A stretch of DNA of 64,000 nucleotides, from positions 17,155,774 through 17,219,773 of the forward strand of contig NC_079978.1 of assembly GCF_029852145.1 (NCBI RefSeq). The letters run 5' to 3'. The notes below the pieces were generated by a model, which did not search any database, was not told where the DNA came from, and saw nothing but the letters and a program-made list of their open reading frames with translations. A program made the position numbers and the translations under genes. The stretch comes from Microplitis mediator. Lineage: Eukaryota > Arthropoda > Insecta > Hymenoptera > Braconidae. Positions 21,601-33,700 of the stretch are shown here, piece after piece (position 1 is the stretch's first letter; every line of letters begins with the position of its first letter).

Positions 21601-24600
21601 TCCATAAATTTCCTAAGTACACTATCCACACTCACACACTTTAGAACATAAAATTCCATTATACCTATTTTCTGATTTAAATTAATTTCCATATAATTAA
21701 TTACTACACTTTAAAATCACTATCAATTAACCACAACTAATTTCTTATAGACGTTAACCTTTCTTTTACCAACAATTTTGTTAAGCCGGTTTTAGGATTT
21801 ATTTTATTTTACCGCTTAACAATTTATTCACTGACTCTATATCCAATACTCAAAACTTGAACACGTTTTACTTTACGACACATTAAACGTTTATATTTTG
21901 TTTATTTGATTTTATTTAATTTTATTTAACTTAATTATAATTAATTTATCCTATTATTAGTGACCCGACTAGAATTTCTTCCTGATTTGCCTGAAGTACC
22001 ATAAGGACCTTATCAGGTTAATATAAGGTTTGCCTTATTAGGGCAAACCTGACAAGTTCCTTGTCAGGACCTCATCAGGATATCCCTATTCAAAAAAAGG
22101 TTATTTGCCATCGGGTCAACCCGACGAGTTCCTGATCAGGACCTCATCAGGATATCCCTATTCAAAAAAAAGTTATTTGCCATCGGGTCAACCCAACGAG
22201 TTCCTGATCAGGCCCTCATCAGGATATCCCTATTCAAAAAAAAGTTATTTGCCATCGGGTCAACCCGACGAGTTCCTGATCAGGACCTCATCAGGATATC
22301 CCTGTTCAAAAAAAAGTTATTTGCCATCGGGTCAACTCGACGAGTTCCTGATCAGGACCTCATCAGGATATCCTTATTCAAAAAATAGTTATTTGCCATC
22401 AGATCCACCTGACGAGTTCCTGATCAGGACCTCGTCAGGATATCCTTATTCAAAAAAAAGTTATCCCATCCCTTTAAATATTCCATTTACAGGCTAAAAA
22501 TTATACAAAGTACAAAAGAATATTATATAAAAATCACCTCAATCATTTCAGCACAGATTTTTTACTTCTTCATCAGTTTTTCTTTGACATCATAATAAAT
22601 ATTATATTTACACTTTCAAGATCACATGTGTATGTCAGCGCAGTGGATAGCATCGAGGACTTTGAATCGGAAGGACGCAGGTTCGAGCCCAGCAGTCATC
22701 GGGATTTTTTCATCAATAAAAAACATGTTTACTTCCTCTAATTAATGCTCTCAATACGATAGATAACATTCTCGATCAAATTAAAATTCTCTTATTTTTT
22801 TTTTGCAATTTAATATTTTTTTAAAAATAATTACTAATAAGGTAATCCTGATAAGGATTTGATGAGGATATCCTGGTAAGGTCCTGATAAGGCAATCCCG
22901 ATAAGGACCTCATGGGTCTTAAGCGTTACATCCATATCAGGATCCTCGTCAGGATATCCTGATCGGGACCTTATTTAAAATAAGGTTAACCCGATAAGGA
23001 CCTCGTCAGGCCCTTGTTGTCTTGTAGTTTTATTAATTTCGCTCGATTATTTTCGGCAATGATCGGAAAGCTCCTCCCTTACTTAATTATGATTGGGCCT
23101 AGTGTGAGAGTATTTTCAATTAGCGCGCCCATCGACAAGTCGAAAAACTTAATCGAATGCTCAATTGGGGTAGCAGATAAGGTAGGTGGCCATCAGTGAC
23201 AAATCACGATTTTGGTCAATAGAATTACCCAATTTACCCCGTTACAGGTCCAAACCTTGAATGATGTCCATGTTCCAAGCCTTGAGAAACAAAATTTCAA
23301 TCCTCGGCCAAGGCTTGGGAAACAAAAAATCAAGCCTCGGCCAAACCTCGGGGAGTAAAAAATCTAAGGCTCATCCAATGCTCTATCTAAAATATTATCA
23401 TTTAAATTAATGAATATAATTAAAAAAAAAGTTTGATCGCACTTTTGTCGACATTACATTGGAGTGTAATTAACTAATTACTGAATTAATGGGAAATAAC
23501 GAATAAAATTATTCGGGGGCTACCGGGGTTCGAACTGAGATCCTTCTGGTTACTAGGCCGGGACGCTATCCACTGTGCTAAATCTGATGTTCAGATAATC
23601 AAGAGTTTTTTGTTTGTTAATTATTTAAATATAATTTCATCTAGAAATACTAGATAGACGTATATTTTTTATTTATTATTTTTTTTATTTATTAATTTGT
23701 AATTTTATGTTTTGATATATACCCGACTAGAATTTTTCATATGGGCCTGACGAGGTCCTTATCGGGTTAACCTTATTTTAAATAAGGTCCCGATCAGGAT
23801 ATCCTGACGAGGATCCTGATATGGATGTAACGCTTAAGACCCATGAGGTCCTGATCGGGATTGCCTTATCAAGACCTTACCAGGATATCCTCATCCAATC
23901 CTTATCAGGATTACCTTATTAGTAATTATTTTTAAAAAAATATTAAATTGCAAAAAAAAAATAAGAGAATTTTAATTCGATCGAGAATGTTATCTATCGT
24001 ATTGAGAGCATTAATTAGAGGAAGTAAACATATTTTTTATTGATGAAAAAATCCCAATGACTGCTAGGCTCAAACCTGCGTCCTTCCGATTCAAAGTCCT
24101 CGATGCTATCCACTGCGCTGGCATACACATGTGATTTTGAAAGTGTAAATATAATATTCATTATGATGTCAAAGAATAACTGATGAAGAAGTAAAAAATC
24201 TGTGCTGCAATGATTGACATGATTTTTATATAATATTCTTTTGTACTTTGTTTAATTTTTAGCCTGTAAATGGAATATTTAAAGGGATGAGATAACTTTT
24301 TTTTGAATAAGGATATCCTGACGAGGTCCTGATCAGGAACTCGTCAGGTTGACCCGATGGCAAATAACTTTTTTTTGAATAGGAATATCCTGATGAGGCC
24401 CTGATCAGGAACTTGTCAGGTTGACCCGATGGCAAGTAACTTTTTTTTTGAATAGGGATATCCTGATGAGGTCCTGACAAGGAACTTGTCAGGTTTGCCC
24501 TAATAAGGCAAACCTTACATTAACCTGATAAGGTCCTTATGGTACTTCAGGCAAATCAGGAAGAAATTCTAGCCGGGATAGAACAAGATTTTTAATGGAG

Positions 24601-27600
24601 AACGAAAAAAAAAATGTCCGTTTCAAACAGAGCATCCTAGTAATTATACATTATTGTATTAAAACTAGTATGATTTTTCAAAATTACTGTAGAAATTTAT
24701 ATAATTTCATAACATTTTAATAGACGTTTGTATCGTCCCGGGAAAAAAAAATCGGTCTGTCAGTTGACCCTGCGGGCCAGCCCCAAAACTTCCCACTGTT
24801 TTCGAGCTCAAGAACCTCGAAAACATTATTGTGAATACATTTTCGAGCTCTTCGAGCTCGAAAATACGTTTGTATGCTGTTGTTTTCGAAAAAAAACGTT
24901 TTTCACCATTTTTTCTCCAACGATATCTCTCAAACTCATAAACCGATTGAGACGGTTGAGGTGGCAATCGACGCGTTTTATCAATTTCTAAAGCTGATTA
25001 AATTTTGAATTCGATTTATCGAGTCGTTTTTGAGATATTTCAGAAAAAATAAAAAAAATTTTTTTTTTTCATTCTTTCGACAACGGTTTCTCTTGAACGA
25101 ATGAACCGATTATGATGGTTGAGGTGGCATTCGACGCGGCTTGTCAATATCTTAAAGCTGTAAGAAATTGAGCTTGATCGGTAGGGCTCGTTCAGAGACA
25201 TTCCAAAAATAAAACTTTTTTAAAAATGTTTTTTTTTTATAACGTTTAATGTGCTTGAGGGATTGATCCTAAAATCGTCTGGGCTCTAGAGCTTTATAAG
25301 CCGCGTCGAATGCCACCTCAACCATCAAAATCGGTTCATTCGTTCAAGAGAAACCGTTGTCGAAAGAATTAAAAAAAAAATTTTTTTTATTTTTTTTGAA
25401 ATATCTCAAAATCGACTCGATAAATCGAATTCAAAATTTGATCAGCTTCAGAACTTAATAAAACGGGTCGATTGCGACATCAACCGTCACAATCGGTTCA
25501 TTTGTTTGAGAGATATCGTTGGAGAAAAAATGGTAAGGAACTATTTTTTTCGAAAAGAACGGCATACAAAAGTATTTTCGAGCTCGAAGAGCTCGAAAAT
25601 GTATTCACGACAAAGTTTTCGAGCTCAAGGAGCTCGAAAACAGCGGGAAGTTTCTGGGCTGGCCCGCAGGGTCAACCGATAGACAGATTTTTTTAACAGG
25701 GGTACCCTTGTAGGATCTCTTGGGGATTTTCCTATTAGGACTGCCCAATAAGGGAATTGAGAAATTACCTTGATCAAGTTCGAAGATGAGCAAAATCGAT
25801 CGGATAGTTTAGAAGATGTGGATGTTTGAAATTTTTGTTGAGTTACTTAAAAATAGCATTTTTTACTTTATCCTTATAGAACTGTTGAACCAAAAGCGAT
25901 AACTTAATATTAGCTTGAGATGTTTCTAGCAGAAATCGACGTGTATCATTAAGTTCTACACCTGATTAGATTTTAGGATCAATTCATCAAATCATTCCTG
26001 AGCAATTTCAAAAAATCTGAAAAAAAAATCTAGGCAACGGTTGGCCCTGCAGGCCAGCCCTAAAACTTTCCGCTGTTTTCGAGTTCCAGGATCTCGAAAA
26101 CGTTCAAGCCTAGGCCCTATGGTTTGATTTTTGTTAAATCGAGCCTTGCCCGCATGAAAAAACTTTATATGTGAAAACATATATGATAGAATATATGAAT
26201 ATTATAATGTGATATATTGTACAATATATTAAATAATATTTATATTTTTGCCGTATTAATATATGATAATATATTGAAAAAAAATATATTGCTAGAATAT
26301 ATTATCAATATATTCATCAATATATGACTTTTTATGTATGTTTTACATATATATTTCAATATATCTTTTTTATATTGATATATTATATTGAAAGTAGTAT
26401 ATTTATTAATATATAGTATTTTTTATATTTTTTATATATGTTTTCCAATATATTGCAAAATATATGGTTTCCAATATATCGTAAAATATATGGCACTTTT
26501 TTTACTTTTCTTAGGTTATTGCCAGTAAATATAAGGTCAATAAAAAGAAGGAGAAAAAATAATAAATTTGACTTTTTTTGTGGAATTGTGTAGAAATTGA
26601 AAAAATAAAATTTTCAATATATTGCGAAAAATATAAGTTTCAATATACTGGAAAAATATAATTCCAATATACCGCGAACCATATATTTAATCATATAAAT
26701 TCTTTCATATATAATCAATTATATAGAGACCATATACCACTAATTATATGAGCCAAAATATATGGATATATATATCAAGTTTATTATATTATATTATAAA
26801 TTGTATATATACTATCCATATATGATAAGAATATATTGAGCATTATATGAGATAATATATATAGAAAAATACAAAACATTATATACAAGTAAATATATTA
26901 TGATAAATATATAATCCAATATATGTAAAAAACATATATTTTTCAATATAGATATTTTTGCCGCTATATATTTATCACATATTCACCATATATTGTTTTT
27001 TATACTGTTAACAATATATAGCTTTTCCATGCGGGTGGCCGCTGACCATTGGCCAATGCCTCAGCCTAGCTTAAATTTTTATTTAATATTAAAATTATCA
27101 ACTTTACATGTATCTATATATATGTATATAGAGAAGACCAGGGCAAAACGGTCCACCGAGTATACGATTAATATCAAGAGTTGAAATTTTCTAAAAAGGA
27201 AAATTATTTGATATACAATAATTTTCATTTAATTTGTTATTGCTATGTACAAAACTTTAGTTAACATAAATGTTAAAGTTCAATAAACAATATAGTGGAG
27301 CTACTTGATCTTACTCTTAATTCATTCATTTATATCAAATCGTACACTGTAAAAAATTCGCGGAGTGAATGCGGATAAAATCCGGAGTGAATGCGGAGTG
27401 AATGAATTTTTAATTATTCACTCCCCTCGGAGTGAAATTCACTCCGGAGGGGAGTTTTAAAAATGTTATTAATAAAATATAACTCCCCTCAATAAAATCG
27501 AAGTAAAAATTCGCGTATTACATTATTGATCAGCTGATATGCACACACATACGCACATACATATTTAGGCACACATACGCACATACATATTTAGGCACAC

Positions 27601-27694
27601 ACGCGCACTCGCACACACACGCACGCACACATTTGCACACCCGCACACATTCAAACACTCACACGCACATAATTGTACACACAAGCCCACATTT

Positions 27695-27760
<66 letters not shown>

Positions 27761-30700
27761 TGTTTAGCAGTTTAATATAAATTAATATAAATTTATTTAA
27801 GTATTAAAACTCCGGACCGGAGTGAATTGGGAGTGAAATAAAATCCGCGTCACTCCGAGATTACTCTGCTAAAAAAAAACTCCCAATTCACTCCGCATGC
27901 GGAGTGATTTTTTTCAAAACTCCAGAACTCCGAGTGGCGGAGTGAATGCGGAGTGAATTTGGATTTAATTTCACTCCGAATTCACTCCGGATTCACTCCG
28001 GATTTTTTACAGTGTAAAATTACAAATTAATAAATATATGTCATTACTCATCAGACAATTTTAACTTCATTAAATAAAACTACATTTCACCTCATCTTTA
28101 CGATCTAATATTTCTGAATTAATTTGTATTTGAATAATTAATAAGCAAAAAAATCAGGATTATCTGAACATCAGATTTAGCACAGTGGATAGCATCCTGG
28201 CCTAGTAACCAGAAGGATCTCAGTTTGAACCCCGGTAGCCCCCAAATAATTTTATTCGTTATTTCCCGGTAATTCAGTGATTAGTTAATCACACTCCAAT
28301 GTAATGTCGATAAAAGTCTGATCAAACTTTTTTTTAATTATATTTAATAATTTGAATAATGATATTTTAGATCGAGCATTGGGTGAGCCTTAGATTTTTG
28401 CTCCCCGAGGTTTGGCCGAGGCTTGATTTTTTGTTTCCCAAGCCTTGGCCAAGGCTCAATTTTTCGTTTTCCAAGACTCGGCCGAGGCTTGATATTTTAG
28501 TTTATCAAGGCTTGGAACATGGCTACCATCCAAGGCTTGAACCATGGCTCGCCCAATGATCAGCCAAGGCTTGACCCAAGCCTTGCTCTAAGTCGAGGAG
28601 CATTGACTGACGACGGACCAAGGCTTGGTCCAAGCTTTGGCCAATGGTTCCTTCCAACCAGGGATATGTTCGACATATAGCCACATATCGGCATAAATAG
28701 TCCATCGACAACGAAAAATTTTTTAACAAGTCTACCCATAGAGGAAAATACGACGGGGCCAGATATGGGCCACGCTTGGCGCAATGCTGTCAATCTCTGG
28801 CCCATGCTTGTAAACCCGCTTGGGCCCAGCTTTGGTAAAAGTCTGGGATGATAACAGGGTGCCAGGCTTGGTTGTTACCATTGGCCCAGGCATCATTGCC
28901 AAAGCTGGCCCATGCGTGGTGGCCAGATCTGAGCCATACTTGTTTACCAGACCTGGCCCATGCTTGCTTGCCAGACTTGGCCCATGCATCGACAAAACAA
29001 ATAAATTTAATTTAAAAAAAATTTTATTATTATTATCCTAATAGAGTTTGTGATCATTAACGTTTAAACTATTTAAGTGAGGTAAATGACGTGAAAAAAC
29101 TCGGTGAAAATTCTGCTGGGCTCTGGGCGCGAACTGCCGTCCTTCTGATCGCTAGGTTTGAACGGTAGCTACTGGACGAACCTACTAATGTTGAACTGAA
29201 ACTTTTATATGTTGTACTTGTTCATTTTACTACAACCACTTGGTTTTATGAAATATAAAGAGCTATTAAATAAATATTTTCGATTAAGAAAAAAATAATA
29301 ATTTCGTATTATTTTTATTATAATTACATAATTTTTAAAAATAAAATTTATTAAATTTAATTGATTATTTATCAAGAACCCAGTTGAATTGTCTTGCTCT
29401 ACCACCAATATTAAAAATAACATTTTTTATAAAAATTCATGAGTTATTTCTTACTTAAATTAATTTTTATAACTAAACTTATAAAATTACGGTTGTTGAT
29501 TGCAAATAACAACGAACTAAAAAATATTTCAATTATTAGTTGTAAATAATTTTAATCGCAATATTATAATATTTATTGATTAAAACTTATTTCAATTCAA
29601 AAATAAATAATTATTAATTTAAAAAACCATAATAATGAGTTAATTGAATAATTAATAAAAAACGTGGGTTAACCAATTCTGGCCCAAGGATGGGGAAACT
29701 ATAGGTATAGCCGAACTTGGATAATCCTACCTTGGCCCAAATCTGGCTTGCCATTGAATGATCAAGGCAGGGGAACCTAGTCTTGACCTAAGCTCGGGTA
29801 ATGATTGGACCCAAGAATGGGCCAATATAGACGTGCCAAAGCTAGGTTCCCCAGTGCTGAGCCAAGGAGGGCCCCTTCGTTCAACTCTGGCAGCTCCTGC
29901 ATGGGGTGTAGTGGGCTGGCCTTCACAAGGTCCGTGATTCGAGTACTGAACGAACGTGAGTTTTTTTTTTCTCGGCCGATATGCATAATAATTTACATAT
30001 AATTTTAATTTTTATTTAATTATATAAATTTCTTTTCTCCTGGCAAATCTAATCAACACAAATTACCTGGATGTAAGAAAATATTATAAAATGACTTTTC
30101 ATAAAAAATGGGTTGTTCAGTCGAAGCCCGTGTTAGGTTTACCACTCAACGGCCAAGGCTAGGTCATTCAGTCTTGGTCCATGTTAGGGTTACCATTCAA
30201 CGGCCATGGTTAGGTTTCACAAACTTGGCCCAAGTTAGGGTGACTCTAGGCTTGGCCAAGGCTAGGTTATCCAGTCTTGGCCTATGTTAGGGTTACCATC
30301 CAACGGCCGAGGTTAGGTTACGCAAACTTGGCCCATGTTAGGGTTACCATCCAACGGCCGAGGTTAGGTTACGCAAACTTGGCCCAAGTTAGGGTGACTC
30401 TAGGCTTGGCCAAAGCTAGGTTATTCAGTCTTGGCCCAAGCCTGGGTAATCATTGGAATGGCCAAGACTAATTACCCAGTTATGGCCCGGGCATGGGACA
30501 GTATAGGTTTGCCAAGATGGGCTTCCCAATAATGTCCCAGGCATGGCCCCGTCATTCAACTCTGGGGCTTCCTGTATGGGTATACATTGCCATAAAAGAA
30601 GCATACATGGACCATGCATGTCTATATGCTGTGAGTTACCATGTACAGAACATATATGCTCCATAGATACTTCCTACATGCCTATATATGCGCTATACAT

Positions 30701-33700
30701 GGACATGTATATCAGTTTTTTTACGGGTATGCATCATGAAAACTAAGACTATTAATATGATGAACATAATAAAAATGGTAGAATTTTCATTATGTACATA
30801 ATTAAAATTCTAGAATTAAAATTATGTCCATAATAAAAATGGTAGAATTTTCATTATGTACATAATGAAAATTCTAGAATTAAAATTATGTACATAATGA
30901 AAATTCTAAAATTAAAATTATGTACATAATGAAAATGGTAGAATTAAAATTATGTACATAATGAAAATGGTAGAATTGAAATTATGTACATAATGAAAAT
31001 TCTTGAATTAAAATTATGTACATAATGAAAATGGTAGAATTAAAATTATGTACATAATGAAAATTCTAGAATTAAAATTATGTACATAATGAAAATTCTA
31101 GAATTAAAATTATGTACATAATGAAAATGCTAGATTTAAAATTATGTACATAATAAAAATGTAATAATTATATTTATATGCTACTGTAATATTTACATAT
31201 CTAATTATTATTATGTAGCACAATAATTTTTATTAGCTTAGTTATTTTTATGCCATTGGAAAATTTTTAGTTGGAATTAAAATTATGTTGGAAGATAATA
31301 AAAATTCGTCCGTGACAATAAAAATTATGTTAGTACATAATAAAAATTTTTAAATTTAAATTATGACTGTACATAATATTATTCTCAATTAAAATTATGA
31401 GCTGTGACATAAAGTTTTTTCATTAATTTTTTTTTATATTAACGCATAATAAAATTAAACCATTTCGTTTATGTAGGGAAAGAAATTTTAATGTTCGATT
31501 TATTATTATGTACTAGCATAATTTTAAATATTTCTATTGTCGAAAAGTTTGGTGAACCGAATAGATATTTAGTCTACACATAATTATAATACAATGTTTT
31601 TTTTTTATGTGGGGACATAATAAAATTTATATATTATTATGTCCCGACATAATAATAAATAATTAAATTTATCTCTGAACATAATGATAACTTAGAATAT
31701 TTTGTATCTCCTACTATGCATTTTGATTTAATTTTATGTCGGGACATAATAATATATAAATTTTATTATGTCCCCACATAAAAAAAAATATAATTTAAAA
31801 TATTTCTTCAAATTTTAAAAATAGAATTATTTTTTATTTAGATGAAAAATTTTATGGCAATAAATAGTAAAACGGCGTGCCATATTATTCTGTCACTAAA
31901 TATGACTGAATATATGAAATCATTATACATATATAATTGAAAGAAAGTTAAAAAAATTTGGTCTATGCCATGTCTCCTATATTTATAAAAAACAAACAGA
32001 TTTAATTTGATTTAAGCCAAAAAAAAAATATATTAGATGACTAATGACAAAAAATTTTACGCGTAGATTTTTTAATCACATGATTTTACGATCATTGGAA
32101 TCAATCAGTTTGTTAGTCAATGATAAGATCGTTCTCATTAAAATTTAATGACAACAGAAATAAACAAAAGATTCTAGAGTATAGATTTTAATAAACATTT
32201 AAATTCAAATTATATTCAATTAATTTTGTAGTAATTCTCGGGCAACTACATAGTGACTGCAGGTTGCTCGTCTATATTATTAAGAGAATAAGAAAAGTTT
32301 TGTTCCCGCCATATCTATATGATAGAATTAGTTTGTGTTATTGAAATTGGTATCATTAGATAGGCCTTGACTTGAATTTGTGCCTTTTCATAGTTTAAAC
32401 TTTTTTTAATTCCCAAGTATTGAGATAAATAGATTTATCTATTTCATTCGAATTACATTTAAATTACGCGGGAAAAAAAGACGATCGTATTTATTTTCTT
32501 TGAATAAATTAATATTTTAATTATTCTGTCACTAAATATGACTGAATGTCACTGAATATATAGCTATATTATTTATATCGCGTTACTTATTCCAAAATGA
32601 CAGATTTTTATGCTCCCTTTTGGTTTTAGGAAGCTTTTCAAAGCCAAAAAAGTGCGCATAGAAAAAAAAAGGATTCATTGACACAAAAAATCTTTACTCA
32701 CCTAAAGAAAATTTTGACTTACCCCAATAAATTTTTTGCATTGTGAATTGAAAACAAAAATTTATTTAGAACTAGAAAAAATTACTCGGTGCAAGGAATT
32801 ATTTCTTGACCAAAAAAATCTTCCTCGCCCCAAGACAATTTTTGTATTTAATTGATAATGCATAAAATTTCTTGGTGCAAATTAAAATTTTCTGCAGCAA
32901 GAAATCTTTTTTTTCTGCGTATTTTATAAATTTAGTAATGATATTCGGACAGTCACGTAGTGACTGCAGGTTGCTCGTTGTTTCTTATTGACAATGAAAT
33001 AATATTTACACAATTATTTCCAGGGTACTCCATTTATGGCCCGTTTATCAGCTTGCTTACACTACTACATACATGAAAGATTAAATAACGATCCGGGATG
33101 GAGAGGCGTAAAAGTTATCCTGAGTGATGCCAACGTACCCGGAGAAGGAGAGCACAAAATAATGGATTTTATCAGACGACAAAGGGCGCAACCTGATCAC
33201 GACCCTAATACTCAACACGTATTATGTGGAGCTGACGCAGATTTAATAATGTTAGGACTGGCAACTCACGAGCCTAATTTTACGATTATTAGAGAAGAAT
33301 TCAAACCCAATAAGCCACGACCATGTGACATCTGTGGGCAATTGGGCCACGAAATGAAAGATTGCACTGGAGCAGAACCAGATCAAGCCAAAGAAGTGAT
33401 GGCATTTGGATCCGAATGCGCATTTATCTTCGTGCGATTAAATGTTTTGCGTGAATATTTAGAACGCGAATTACAAATGCCAAATTTACCGTTTAAATAT
33501 GACTTCGAACGCGCTATTGATGACTGGGTATTCATGTGTTTCTTTGTAGGAAATGATTTCCTACCGCACTTACCCTCGCTTGAAATAAGAGAAGGCGCAA
33601 TAGATCGACTTGTAAATTTGTATAAGAAGACAGTTTACAAAACAGGTGGATTTTTAACCGACAGCGGTGACGTTAATTTGGACAGAGTCCAGTTGATTTT

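Larger units (their letters stand above)
21964..24577. mobile_element. Large inverted-repeat element, CCCGACTAGAATTTC ends
   Basis: The outer ends (CCCGACTAGAATTTCTTCC and GGAAGAAATTCTAGCCGGG) mirror each other, as do inner arms of about 450 bp (22560-23010 against 23740-24240). Each arm contains a tRNA-like sequence and GGATATCCTGA-type repeats. The centre (about 23011-23715) is a copy, in minus orientation, of the module at 28018-28560. A truncated copy lies at 35504-35880. Confidence 0.7.
19841..31883. mobile_element. 12 kb composite element with 8 bp target duplication (hAT-like)
   Basis: The ends ATGGCACGCCGTTTTACTAT and ATAGTAAAACGGCGTGCCAT are perfect inverted repeats. ATTATTCT flanks both sides (19833-19840, 31884-31891), and the paralogous empty site at 32521-32528 has a single copy of it. 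Eight-base duplications are typical of hAT elements. No transposase was found. The interior carries terminal tandem arrays, several other mobile modules, tRNA-like units and satellites, all non-coding. The original element was probably a smaller non-autonomous transposon that collected nested insertions. Confidence 0.78.
18555..32273 (+). mobile_element. Helitron-like copy 1, split by two insertions
   Basis: It begins TCTATATTATTAAGAAAAT and ends near GTGACTGCAGGTTGCTCG, the same ends as the adjacent copy 32274-32980. Removing 18604-19632 and 19841-31883 leaves roughly 600 bp. The TC start after an A and the head-to-tail arrangement resemble Helitrons, but a clear CTRR end is missing, so the class is uncertain. 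Confidence 0.45.

Noticed and set aside
22631..22701. Functional tRNA-Gln gene
   Set aside because: A and B boxes and a Gln-like anticodon arm are visible, but the acceptor stem does not pair and the unit is carried in a repeat.
24707..25793. Four frames of 62-87 codons on both strands
   Set aside because: They arise in the head-to-head CCCGCAGGGTCAA repeats; the plus and minus frames are mirror translations of the two arms.
27565..27756. 63-codon Cys/Val-rich minus-strand frame
   Set aside because: Produced by a CA microsatellite inside a MITE.
30180..30420. TTAGGGT motifs as telomeric repeat
   Set aside because: They are spaced 51 bp or more apart within a longer unit and not in a tandem hexamer array.
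28523..30664. Several Gly/Pro/Arg-rich open frames on both strands
   Set aside because: They coincide with degenerate GGCCCATG/GGCCCAAG tandem repeats, overlap one another on both strands, and lack gene structure.
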